Source: Argentina anserina
Taxonomy: Eukaryota > Streptophyta > Magnoliopsida > Rosales > Rosaceae
Length of the DNA stretch: 64,000 nucleotides
Assembly: GCF_933775445.1 (NCBI RefSeq)
Contig: NC_065875.1
Coordinates: 12,847,001-12,911,000 of the forward strand
Reading direction: 5' to 3'
Under the pieces are notes generated by a model. It did not search any database. It was given only the letters and a program-made list of their open reading frames with translations, and was not told the origin of the DNA. A program made the position numbers and the translations under genes. Shown one piece after another: positions 1-12,799 of the stretch (its first letter is position 1; each line of letters opens with the position of its first letter).

Positions 1-889
1 ACGATATTCTGAAAACCAATAAGAGAATGCAGACACGTGTACAAATAAAATGTAATTTATTGAATATCAAGTGCAGGGTTACAAACTCACAATCTTTGTG
101 AACTCCTCTGATCTATCTCCGTATATGACTTAGCTCAAGGGTGATGTGCACTTGATCTTGAGAATTTGAGTTTGATTTGGATTTAAATTTGATGAAGAAC
201 GAGCGATTTGGCCGCTTGATGATTCTTTGTGGACTTGAGTTTGAATTTGGATTTGATGAAGAACGAGCGATTTGGCCGCTTGATGATTATTCGTAGACTT
301 GAGTTTGGATTTGGATTTGATGAAGAACGAGCGATTTGGTGGCTTGACGATTTTTCGTGGATTTGATGATTTTCGTGGACTTGAGAGACTTCGGGATTTG
401 TCGAGAGTGATCTTGCTCAAGCGATTTTCTCTCTTCTTCTCCAATCTCCCTTCTTCATGTTGAAGGGGGTATTTATAGTGTCAAAATTTCTATTTTGTAG
501 AATATTTTAATGACACTAAAATAATAAATTTCTTTAATTGTATAATTAAATCAATATGTATTTTCCGATTAATTTAAAATTAGTTATTCTCATAACTAAA
601 TTAAACATAAAATAATTGACTTAATTATAACTGTTAAAGAATTTATTAATTTTATCAAATGTCCGGTTATCATTTCGAATCGTCAATAACATTTAATTTT
701 CCGATTTAAGTCGAAATCACGTAGCTTCGATTACGATCATCCATTTATGTGCTGACACGAGTTTTATTCGGATCCACACCAACTTTGTTGACTTTTGGGC
801 CACATGTGTAATTTTATTGGGCTCTTGGTCGATTTAATCATTTAACGAAGATAATTTACTTCATTCATGCTTGTGAGTGTTTTCCTACA
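1..889 (-). repeat. 3' LTR of the gag-only element
   Basis: Direct copy of 3274-4149, lacking only the six-base start. It ends in CCTACA at 889. It contains three tandem units of about 64 bases starting at 191, 255 and 319, each opening with GATGAAGAACGAGCG. The last 25 bases before the inner end differ from the other LTR, so the inner boundary is less sure than the rest. Confidence 0.8.
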
Positions 890-921
890 TCAATGAGCAA
901 TTCCACAAGCGCGCATCTCGT

Positions 922-3204
922 TTATTTTGGCAATTGCATCAAGTCATAGAGGCTAAGTTGGAAAGGTAGACTCTCCAATTGTTTCAACACCTCATTCTTC
1001 TTTAACACTTGACTTGCACTTATTTCTTTTGCTTCAGGCTTCTCGTCTTCTTTAGAGCTGACTTCACAACTTATGGCCATTGAAGTGACATTCGGTTGTT
1101 TTGTAGGCAAGTGCTCTTTTGACAAGTTCCGGCAAAGAGGCTTCCATAAATATGGAACAACTTTCGTCTCAAAACGTCCTTGTTCGTTCTCCACCCGTCG
1201 TGGAGGTGATTTCTTATGGCTTGGTTGGACGATCGGTGAATTTGACATCATACCTTAGCGAGTTCTTCTCCGGGTGACCAATATCCATCCTTCATCATCA
1301 GCATTAGAGGCAACTTGGAAGATAGGTGTGGAAGCAAGACATTCTTTAACTTCTTTGGTCTTCTTATGTTCGCGCGCCTCCTTTGTGAAACAGAACGGTG
1401 CTTTCATCGGGTGAAAATAGAATGGAACTGGCTCGAACGACCCAAATGTTACGGTAGTGCAATTGATTTCAGCAACATCGTCGATGTCCAGCTCAATCTT
1501 CCCTTGTTTGGCGAGGTTCATTATCAAATCCTTGAGAACAAATCACTTCTCTATAGGGTGACTAACAAGGCAATGATATTTGCAATACTTTGGATCGTTG
1601 ACTTGATGAATTTCTTCTGGATGTTTGCACTCTGGAATATCTATTATCTTGTTTTCGAGCAGATCCTCTAACATGCCCGCCATATCAGAGTCTAGGAATG
1701 GGTACGTCTTTCGCTCCATCTCCTTCAACGTGTGTTTACTCCTATCGTAGGTTCGAGGAAGTTCTACCTTATTGAACTCATTCTTATCCCGCGTAGAGAT
1801 CTTAACCGGTGCAGTATTGATGACCATTTATTCTTTGGAAGGCTTCTTCACAACCTTGTCAAATCTGCTTCCGAAGACTTTTTCTTTTCGTTGGTCAAAC
1901 ATGGACTCATTCTTTCTCTTATGACTTGCCAAGCTTAGCTCCATGTCGTGGGCTTGAGTACCAACTCTTTGAAAGAACGAGGCTTGATTCCTTGCAAGAT
2001 GTATAGCAAATCAAAGTGCATGCCTTGGATGCACATTTCAATGGCTGACACCTCTGACAGTCGGTCCTTGCAATCAAGGCTAAGTGAGCGCCAACTATTG
2101 ATGTAGCCGATCGCGAGTTCATCCTTCTGTTGCTTCGTGTTAGTTAGCTCCATCATGCTCACCGTCCGCCTTGTACTATAGAATCGATTAAGGAACTCGC
2201 GCTCCATTTTGGTCTCAACTGTCAACATACTCTGGCTCTAAGTCTATATACCACTCGAAGGCATTTCCCTTTAACGAGCGAACAAACTGCTTGACAAGGT
2301 GATCGCCTTCTATCCCGGCGTTACTGCAAGTCTCTACGAAGTGGGCAACATGTTGTTTTGGGTTCCCTTTACCTTCAAATTGTTGGAAACTTGGTGGCTG
2401 ATACCCCAATGGACTCCTTAAGCTGTCGATCCTCTTAGTGTAAGGTTTGGAGTAAGTGAGAGAGTCACGAGAAGGACCTCCATATTAAGCCCAAATTGAG
2501 TTGGTGATGATGTCCTGCAATTGCTGGAGTTATAAGGAACTAAGCGAGTCGCCATCGTTCTTGGACGTTTCTCCCTTTTCATTTACTTTGCTCCTGCCAT
2601 GCGACCCTTTAGTGGAGTTCTCATCATTTTGATATTCCAACTTGCTATAGAGCTCAGCGATTTGCACATCATTTTCTTCAACCGTTCGGGTGAGCTTTTC
2701 AACCATCTCCAACAGATTGGAAAGTTGTTCCTCAATTGTGGATGCTCCCGTCACCAAGACCTGCGCATTATCAGAAGAGGATTCGTGCGACATAGGATGA
2801 AAGTTATCGCCATCTTCTTTGGGACTTCCATGGTATGATGCCGTGCTTGATTCGCCATAAGAGAAAACGTCTTCCAGAATAGGGCCATCGCCATGAACAA
2901 ATAGAGGAGATTGCTCATTTGGCTCCTTCTCCTTTGACACTTGCTTCGTCCCACTTTGAGAGGCATGCTTTATCGCTCCCAAGCTCTCCAACGTGATGAC
3001 TGGTTGACGAGGCTTACTAGCAAGTGCCATAAACATCGTGAGTTGAGCTCTAGCCACGCTCCGGGTGACAAGGGTAATCAGTTCACTCTTTGATTTGGAG
3101 AATGCTTGTTTGGATTTCTTGACCGGCTCGGCCTCTCCGCTTAACCTCCCGGTTGTGGACTTGGATTTCTTCAATAGAACGACTTGGTTGTTCTTGGAAG
3201 CCAT
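922..3204 (-). pseudogene. Decayed Gypsy-type gag
   Basis: Gag is read right to left in pieces. A lysine- and serine-rich N-terminal part runs from an ATG at 3202-3204 to a stop at 2530. It has an acidic middle and a leucine-rich heptad-like stretch near its end. The gag core follows at 2409-2215 (QQFEGKGNPKQHVAHF, FEWY) and continues in another frame at 2228-1935. A further piece at 1827-1543 ends in a Cys/His segment of the form PKYCKYH...SHPIEK, which plant Tat/Athila-type gag proteins have near their zinc knuckle. The last pieces are at 1527-1255 and 1251-922. Several stops and frame changes separate them, so the protein cannot be made as it stands. No pol domain follows. Confidence 0.7.
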
Positions 3205-3254
3205 CACACAAACGAAAGATTTCTTCGGAGAATGAGATGAGAGGCCAAAAATGT

Positions 3255-3271
3255 CCCACTGGGCGTGCCAA
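3255..3271 (-). other. Primer-binding site candidate of the gag-only element
   Basis: Just inside the 5' LTR, the minus strand reads TTGGCACGCCCAGTGGG. The TTGGC...CCC...TGGG form and position fit a tRNA primer-binding site. I could not assign the tRNA. Confidence 0.5.
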
Positions 3272-3273
3272 TT

Positions 3274-4149
3274 TGTAGAACGATAATCTGAAAACCAATA
3301 AGAGAATGCAGACACGTGTACAAATAAAATGTGATTTATTGAATATCAAGCGCGGGGTTACAATCTTTGTGAACTCATCTGATTCTATCTCCGTATATGA
3401 CTTGGCTCAAGGGTGATGTGCACTTGATCTTGAGAATTTGAGTTTGATTTGGATTTGAATTTGATGAAGAACGAGCGATTTGGCCGCTTGATGATTCTTC
3501 GTGGACTTGAGTTTGGATTTGGGTTTGATGAAGAACGAGTGATTTGGCTGCTTAATCATTATTCGTGGACTTGAGTTTGGATTTGATGAAGAACGAGCGA
3601 TTTGGTGGCTTGACGATTCTTCGTGGATTTGATGATTTTCGTGGACTTGAGAGACTTCAGGATTTGTCGAGAGTGATCTTGCTCAAGCGATTTTCTCTCT
3701 TCTTCTACAATCTCCCCTCTTCATGCTGAAGGAGGTATTTATAGTGTCAAAATTTCTATTTTGTAGAATATTTTAATGACACTAAAATAATAAATTTGTT
3801 TAATTGTATAATTAAATCAATATGTAATTTCCGATTACTTTAAAATTAGTTATTCTCATAACTAAATTAAATATAAAATAATTGACTTAATTACAACCGT
3901 TAAAGAATTTATTAATTTTATCAAATGTCCGGTTATCATTTCGAATCGTCAATAACATTTAATTTTCCGATTTAAGTTGGAATCACGCAGCTTCGATTAC
4001 GATCATCCATTTATGTGCTGACACGAGTTTTATTCGGATCCACACTAACTTTGTTGACTTTTGGGTCACGTGTGTAATTTTATCGGGCTCTTGGTCCATT
4101 TAATCATTTAACGAAGATAATTTACTTCATTAAATTTCATGTGTCTACA
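3274..4149 (-). repeat. 5' LTR of the gag-only element
   Basis: 876 bp, beginning TGTAGACACATG and ending TTCTACA on the minus strand. It matches 1-889 with scattered substitutions and small length changes. The same GATGAAGAACGAG tandem units occur at about 3463-3650, here slightly shorter. The flank to the right begins CTAGG, which would be the target duplication if the left flank could be seen. Confidence 0.8.
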
Positions 4150-4949
4150 CTAGGATAATGAGACAATCTTTGCATCATAAGTCTTACAAATGTTGCATGA
4201 CTTCATCTTTTCTCATTACACTTAAGTATAAGGACTAACATAACAAGTCTAGTTCAGCCTGTATTGATTCTTTGCACTTCGGTCAAGTTGCTCATTGTTA
4301 ATACTTTACAACGAAATAAGAACATAAGCGAATACATCATCAATCATGGGAGATCAATCTATTAACACACGCACACTTATACGATCAATTGAGAGGTTTC
4401 TTTTGTTCTCTAACATCAACGAAATGAGTTTGTAGCGTCTCACAAAAACTTAGTTGATAGGCATGTTTAGAGAATATCTCTTGATGATGGGCGAAATACT
4501 TGTGCCTACGCACCTCACTTCTTTCCGGTTTTGATTCTAGAGAATAATGGTCTCCCCCTCATCTAGGTAAGAGCCAAGACCGAAGCTTTGACGCTTACTA
4601 GTCCATCTTTACGTTTGCTGCCCTTGTGTTGTGGTGCAATACCACGAGCGCCGACAACACCACAACGTACAATGATGCTATCATCGGCTTCCTTCCCACT
4701 CTCAGGGATGGTCCAACGGTGCTAGGACCAGGTCATGTGAAATTCTCCCATATTCTGAGAGTTCCAACTTTACTAGCACTGTGGCACATCACAACATTTA
4801 TGTGCGATCTCGTCACTTATGCAATATCGGTAAAGTCATTGAACATCGAATCTATGACTTTCTAAAGGACGATAATGCGTTGAACTTCTTACTCACTTAG
4901 AGCAGTGCGGGATCTTAATGAGACATAATGCCACACCACGTCAATTTCT

Positions 4950-6330
4950 GGCATTAAAACCAGAATGAGAGCATTTCATATCTCCCCCTAACGACGGGAA
5001 GTATGTCTCATCAAACTGACCGTCTGCAGATATCGTAAGATAGAGATCCACGGTTGTAAATTGAAAATAGTGGACAAGTGTTGATGATTCATAAATCAAC
5101 TAAAAAACTTAATCGTTTCATGTAGACCCATTGAGATACTAAAAATGAGGCACATAAACAACTTAACCAAATAGGCGTTAGTGAAAAGAACATTGGGATC
5201 ATATCCAGTAATCATCGGGTACGCACTAAACACTTGGCTAGTTATGGGTCTAAAAAGAATAAGTGTCGCTGCATGCAACATCATCAGATATCCATATGCA
5301 AATGTCGGCAAGTTAGTACCCATAACCAAGCCAAAGCCTTTGCTAGACCGTCCAGTCAATGAACATGAGGAATAAGATGTTCAATGACGATCCCAGTAGA
5401 TATGCAAAACGAAATCATCAAAACTCTTGGAGGTGAACTCTCCAACGGTATCCAATCGAAAAAGATTAGAGAGGATGGAAGGGTGGTGAACCCTTAGTTT
5501 GATGAACTTAGCTAAAAACTTAGCAAATGCAGCATTCTATGTGGATAACAAAGCGACGTGTGATCAGCGCGTTGATGCTCTTAACCTATACCATAAAAAT
5601 ACTGAAAAATGTTTGCATTCAGTTGGATAAGGTCCACTAATGTCACCTTAAATACTTTGTAAGAATGGAGTATGCTCAATTGGAGTCTTCACATGAGAAT
5701 ATTGATAATGAGAGTCATCAATTGAGTAGGTTTTGAAAGATAAACGATGAGCATGGAGAAATAGCTAAGATAGTTGAACAGGAGGCATCACAATCCCCTA
5801 TGAAGGGGTGGACGGCACCACGAATGGCATAAAAGCCTAACATTGCCGTGAGGAGGGCTCACGATCTCTCCATTGATTTGCATGGAGATAAATCTTTCAA
5901 ACGCTCCATGAACATGAAAAACGGATGATCATGTGAATTTCAAAGAACTCTAATCATTATATCACGTTCAAAATGACCGAAAATGATCATGTCAAAACCA
6001 ATAAGGCAACAAAACCAAACCCACGATGTAACGAATCTCGAGTTACATAAAGCTACTGTTGCAAGCAAGCAAAACTACGTCTGTAGGTTAACAAAGCTAC
6101 TGTTGAAGCTTGAAAAAGCTACTATTAACGAAATCTGACATATATATTCATCTTCATTCTCAACATAAGTATTAAGATAAAAATATATCATTGGCATGTA
6201 TGTCCTTTTAAAAATTAGCAAGACATGAAGATATATAAACAACTACCTGCACCAAAGAACAATGTGGGTGATTACGCAAGCAACAAGACACTCGATTTCG
6301 CCGCAGGACATCATCAAAATAATTTAAGAT
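4950..6330 (-). pseudogene. Copia integrase/protease remnant
   Basis: Minus-strand remnant aligned to the integrase and protease part of the younger element (62400-63930). A readable fragment at 5359-5200 corresponds to the integrase stretch around M-G-T-N-L-P and the following TLIRFRP-like segment, here with altered residues. The segment near 6290 matches the start of the pol frame (the bases around CGATTTCGCCGCAGGACAT). No open frame longer than about 90 codons remains. Confidence 0.6.
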
Positions 6331-7903
6331 AGTCAACAACACAGTGAACTTCTCTAGACAATACACCGTGGAATATTGTAAGAGGGTGGATTGTAGCAAA
6401 GTGCAATCTCATCGAGTGTATCACATGACAATAGTACTACATTCTTCAACGTACATGTTGGAAACAGATGTTAGAAGAAACCATCTAAATGGTGACGTGG
6501 TCACCAATAATAAAATCGGTTGAGCAATAAAAACGACTTGAAGAAAACCGGAAAACCAAGTAAAAATATGCTCAAAACCGAATGAAACTTTGGCGGGAAA
6601 ACACTTCAATAAAGAATATTGGAAAGGTACCGGAAAAATAACGAGAAAACGGCGAAGAATCGCTGGAAAACTCTATGGAAAACTTATGGCGCTGGTGACC
6701 GGAATCTGGCCGGTTAGTAGACTAGACTTCATATCCAACAGGGAGCGCCGACAAGAACCAGACAGTGGTGTTGGAAACGCCATAAATGGACCTGAAGGCA
6801 GCCAAAACAGTCGGAAACATCAGAAAAACGCCAGTAAAATGTTCTGGAAACGGCCAAGGATACCAAAATGACTTCAATTTTTACATTCCTATGTTCGTTT
6901 TCTAAATACTAAGTGTGAAATTCACAATATAGTGTTATTTGGGTCACATATAAACGTTGACCAGTTATGCTAGGTTCAAGGTAAATAAAGTTTTCAAGAG
7001 ATCAACTTGCAAACAAGGAATACAAGAAATTTTATTGAATATGCCAAAATTTTCAATACAACACAAACAAACTTTCAATTTGAATAGACAACTTAAGCTA
7101 AAGTCGAGTAAGAAACATGGCAATGCCAATATCATACTTGAAAAATAACTACTTGCACAAAATATAGTAAAAATAGATTGACTAATTAAAAGTCCATAGG
7201 AACAAAATATTGCATATCAGATCTGGCGGAGCTTTAGCTTGAGACTCAAAAAGATTTGCTTACTTGAGAATGGAAGAGAGTTATGTTTCCATCTCCAAAG
7301 TTCCCTTAATATAAATAGGTAAATGAGCTAAAATGGCTTGTGTTTCTTGGATGTAACGCATGCATCGAGGTCGATTCTGGTAAAACAACGTCAAAGACGT
7401 TTATTAAATCAATGGTAAGTGTGTTCCATAGAATTTTGAGATCTTTTATCAGCAAATAGTGCTGCTTCAGAGTAATGAATTTCAACTCAAATAAATGAGT
7501 ACGTAAAAAGACCTTGGGATTGTCATCTATAGATATGAATTAAAGAAACTCAAAAATTCAAATAACGATCGCGATTGCAACGCATCCACAGAAAAACGAG
7601 GGTTGTGTTGGTTTTGAATAAACGAAATTATTCAAGTATGTACCCGGAATTAGGAGGGTTGTGATGTATATGGTCATAAAATAATCGATGCAAAATGGTG
7701 ATTCTCATGATTGCACCCAAAATAGCGGTGCACTTAGGCGACCACACGAAATCGATTTCTTCCCTTTAAATAATAACATGACTCCCCCAGGACCGTCACA
7801 CGAAAAACGTCGACCAAGAGGGGAATCATATCCCTCTTTGGCCTTATCGGCGCTGTAAGAAGGGCCAGAAAAGAGATATGAAAAAGGCTAATAACGCCTG
7901 ATA

Positions 7904-7906
<3 letters not shown>

Positions 7907-7940
<34 letters not shown>
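7907..7940. repeat. (TA)n microsatellite
   Basis: An uninterrupted TA dinucleotide run of about 17 units in the gag-leader part of the decayed Copia. Confidence 0.95.
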
Positions 7941-7945
<5 letters not shown>

Positions 7946-8883
7946 AAACAACAACTTTAAGAAAAACATACTTGTTGGTCTGCCAATTAGACCGTATATA
8001 ATTGAATTGCTATGCAAATAGATCGTCATGCAAGAAAGTTGCTTGATGAATTTATTTTTCAATCTTCGTACGGATAATATAATAATCGCTTGAGTAACGT
8101 CCATCTTTGGCAAGCATGTCATCATTATAGTACGAGGAGAGTCTATTTTTCCTATACGAGTATGTGAAACATAGTTAGGAAGTAAACATGAAAATAAAAT
8201 AATGAAAAAAAGAAAAGGAAAAAAAAAGAAAGGGAAACGAGCCAAAATAGTTGTTTGGGCTCGGAAGCCTGAGACCCAAAGGGCTGCTGGGCTAGGTCGG
8301 GTCCATAGATCCCCGACACGGGTCGGTTAGTGGAGATCCAGGTCGACATTTGGATTTGCATAACCGGTCGACTTTGACTGCATAACCGGCTAAGCAGCGC
8401 TGGTTCTTGTCAGAGAACGTGCGTCGTTGCTGGGTCTACAAGCATAAGGCGGCGTCACCCATAAGAGAAGCGTCGTTGTTGGGTCCGAGCTTGCAAGATC
8501 GGTGGCGTTGGGAGGGCATCGATGAAGAAGATGCTTGAGGGGTCGCCGGATGGGGAAAACTCGACGTCATCGAGGCTGACGAAGTGGCGAACAACGTCGC
8601 TGGGTCTTCTGTCGATCTGGGTTTGACGGGCGTTCGTAGCAGCATCAGGAACGCAACACGGGGATAAAATCTGAATAAGGCATATCAAAGAAGATGAGAG
8701 GGTGCCCAGAGCAAATTTTCTAGGTGCCCTGAGCAATATCGATTTCTGGTTTTCTTTTTTCGTTCTGACAACTATTTGTCGGAAATGCTAAAAATATCCG
8801 ACAATGCCAAGAAAAAAAGCTATCGGGATAAATAATTTAGGGCTAGGGTTAATTTTCAGGTGGTGGCCTCGTCGCTCATACAC

Positions 8884-9128
8884 TTTAGAACAAAGTGCAT
8901 GATAACGTGATCGAGTATGATAGAAACGAGAATAATAACAACGTAATAGAACTTAACGTAATTCTTTACTAATTGATAATGAGACCTATATATAGACATT
9001 ACATACGAAGTATCCTGAAGAATAAGAGATTCATATCTATTACATAAAACATAATCTACTCTAATAAAGAAACCTAAATAGGCTAAGACACATACAATAG
9101 TAGAATAATAATTCTCCTGGAACAGTAC
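8884..9128 (-). repeat. LTR remnant of the decayed Copia
   Basis: The stretch up to CTCCTGGAACA at 9128 matches the LTR at 59585-59769, including the ACCTAAATAGGCTAAGACACA block and a TATATATAGAC/TATATATAGGC motif. Just left of it, GCTCATACAC could be a decayed form of the GCTCTGATACCA primer-site complement, which would make this the 5' LTR of the minus-sense element. The left boundary is uncertain. Confidence 0.55.
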
Positions 9129-9424
9129 ACATATTATTTAAGTGGTTTGCCGAATGACATTTTAGCTATAGCACTGATAAAGATATCATATTCTTTGCTG
9201 GATGATGAATGATCGAAATGAATAAGACCCAATTATGCACGTAGGTGTAGACCAACGCAGCACAAAGAAAGCAAAAGTACAATTATGCAACCAAAGATGA
9301 ATCTTTGCGGGCGTTAATAAAAATATTAATACATTTTCTATTGTCCCATTTTATTTTAGACAAGACAAGAATGGAGACTGGAGGCCGCCACCCTATAAAA
9401 ACGTTCATGATCGAGCGAGCATGC

Positions 9425-11414
<1,990 letters not shown>

Positions 11415-12150
11415 CTCTCTTTGTTTAGCAGTCTACTACTAGGGGTACTATATATGATGTAGAGGATGGAGATCTGATGTGAAGTATTGTTTCGAATTTT
11501 ACTGGTCGGAAATATAAGATAGGTGTGGTAATTTATGATAAACATTCAGTACTATTGGTCCACGTACAGTAATCGGTAGTCCAGCTGTCCAAGCAAGATT
11601 GAGGGAGATAGCCCACCAATACTCCCAGTGAACATAATTCTTTGATGAACAGCTGCATCAATATGTCCAATGGTCAAGAAGTAAAATCATAAATATACAC
11701 CTGATTGTGTAAGAATCAGCTACCCAAAAACAAATAAACAAGGAAAAAGATCCTATGAATTAGTTGGATCTTCTTGTTATTCTCGACTGTTCAAGATCTG
11801 TGGATGATCATGAACTCTGGGATTTCTTCGTCATTGATTGATCAGTTTGCTAGGTTTTTTTTTCCTTGTCAAGATTTGTAGGTCGAACACTACAAATTAC
11901 CGAAGAGGATAGGACATGAATGGTGAGTCCTCTTCGGAGGCTCTTTAGCCTCAATTTAAAACCAGAATTTGTTCATTTCCTACGTTTAAAACCAGAATTT
12001 GTTCATCTCACGTTTTTGAGGAAATCCATCCATAGAATTTGTTCATTTCACGTTTTTAAGAAAATCCATCACCGGACTAGTTTGTTATTGCTGTGACTTT
12101 TAAAAAAATTTGTTTTCACTGTACTGTATAAAAAATCAACTTTGAACTAA

Positions 12151-12495
12151 AGCAGGTTTGTGTTTGGTAAATTTTACTTTTACAAGTGCTGTCAATAAAT
12201 AAATTATTTGGTAAATTCTAAACAAAACTGTTGTAGATATGGTTAATGACTAAAAAAGACGTGATTTTGTTTTAACATATTAAGACTAATTATAGATAAA
12301 TGTGTAATTTGAGAATTTACGAACAAATATTAACATTTATTGAGTTTTGAGAAAAACAATCCAAAACTATTGTGATTGACTTATAAATTCTAAAAAAAAA
12401 AACTGATTTTTCTAAAATTGCTAAACACTATAAATTTTAAAAATCAACCTAAAAACTGATTTTTTTAGAGGTGAAGTTGTACCAAATTAGACCTA
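12151..12495. mobile_element. Possible MITE
   Basis: An AT-rich segment bounded by loosely inverted ends, AGGTTTGTGTTTGGTA on the left and the complement of TACCAAATTAGACCT on the right. Poly-A and poly-T tracts lie inside. No convincing target duplication was found, so this is a weak call. Confidence 0.35.
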
Positions 12496-12771
12496 AATCT
12501 AGCAAACGTTTTAGCTCATAGTAGCCATCAACAAAGAAATAAGATTTAAACGCTAGTTTCAAAAGACTACACACAGTAAAAGAGTAAAAACAATCTAGTC
12601 AAAGTAAGTACAGAAATAGTGAAAGTTGTTGAGATTACATCAGAGGTGGCGGCGAAGTGTCGAAATTTTTTGAAAAGCGAAACGGACGCGTCCAACAAAC
12701 CCGATAGCTACGACGTCTCTATCTTCCCCCACCCCATTTTCCACGGCCCGTCTTTGCTTGGTCCGTTACCT

Positions 12772-12796
12772 CTCTCTCTCTCTCTCTCTCTCTCTC
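12772..12796 (+). repeat. (CT)n tract in the presumed 5' UTR of the beta-galactosidase gene
   Basis: A pure CT run ends four bases before the ATG at 12800. CT tracts in 5' UTRs are common in plants. Exon 1 also ends next to a short CTCTCT run at the intron 1 donor (12974-12990). Confidence 0.85.
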
Positions 12797-12799
12797 ACT

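Larger units (their letters stand above)
1..4149 (-). mobile_element. Gag-only LTR retrotransposon (TR-GAG-like), nearly complete
   Basis: Two direct repeats of about 0.88-0.89 kb flank a 2.4-kb interior. The right repeat has TG...CA ends; the left one lacks only its first six bases, which lie before the window. All gag-like frames read on the minus strand, so the right repeat is the 5' LTR. The interior carries gag fragments but no protease, reverse transcriptase, RNase H or integrase. LTRs plus gag without pol is the definition of the non-autonomous TR-GAG class, related to Ty3/Gypsy. The element seems to have landed in an older Copia element, because Copia homology begins within about 50-100 bases of its right end. 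Only the right flank is visible, so no target duplication can be checked. Confidence 0.8.
4150..9128 (-). mobile_element. Heavily decayed Copia element, same family as 59585-64000
   Basis: Collinear similarity to the younger Copia can be followed by eye: about 4230-4400 matches 61650-61850, 4510-4760 matches 61965-62175, 4800-4960 matches 62240-62400, 5100-5560 matches 62550-63000, and 5900-6330 matches 63400-63930. These cover the start of RT, the linker, the integrase and the protease start, all on the minus strand. The RT and RNase H end would lie left of 4150 and was separated by the gag-only insertion. 6420-8880 should be gag and leader sequence but has no recognisable frame. Many former CpG sites are now TG or CA, and stops and indels are everywhere. 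Confidence 0.7.
11415..12799. other. Intergenic region between divergent SDR and beta-galactosidase genes
   Basis: Both genes have their 5' ends here, so it should hold both promoters, but no element can be assigned with confidence. 11942-12070 holds three imperfect repeats of an AGAATTTGTTCAT(T/C)TC(A)CGTTT unit. 12151-12495 may be a small MITE. The last 30 bases before the beta-galactosidase ATG are a CT repeat in its presumed 5' UTR. Confidence 0.6.

Noticed and set aside
191..385. CRISPR-like array of GATGAAGAACGAG repeats
   Set aside because: Repeats are contiguous degenerate 64-bp tandem units inside a plant LTR, without unique spacers or cas genes.
6590..6871. 93-codon Lys/Arg-rich plus-strand frame
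   Set aside because: Falls inside the decayed Copia gag/leader on the opposite strand, with no domain and many repeated GGAAA/ACCGG words.
8152..8736. Minus-strand frames of 69-133 codons with a hydrophobic start
   Set aside because: Low-complexity (TTTTTC and TATATA tracts) within the decayed Copia; no recognisable domain.
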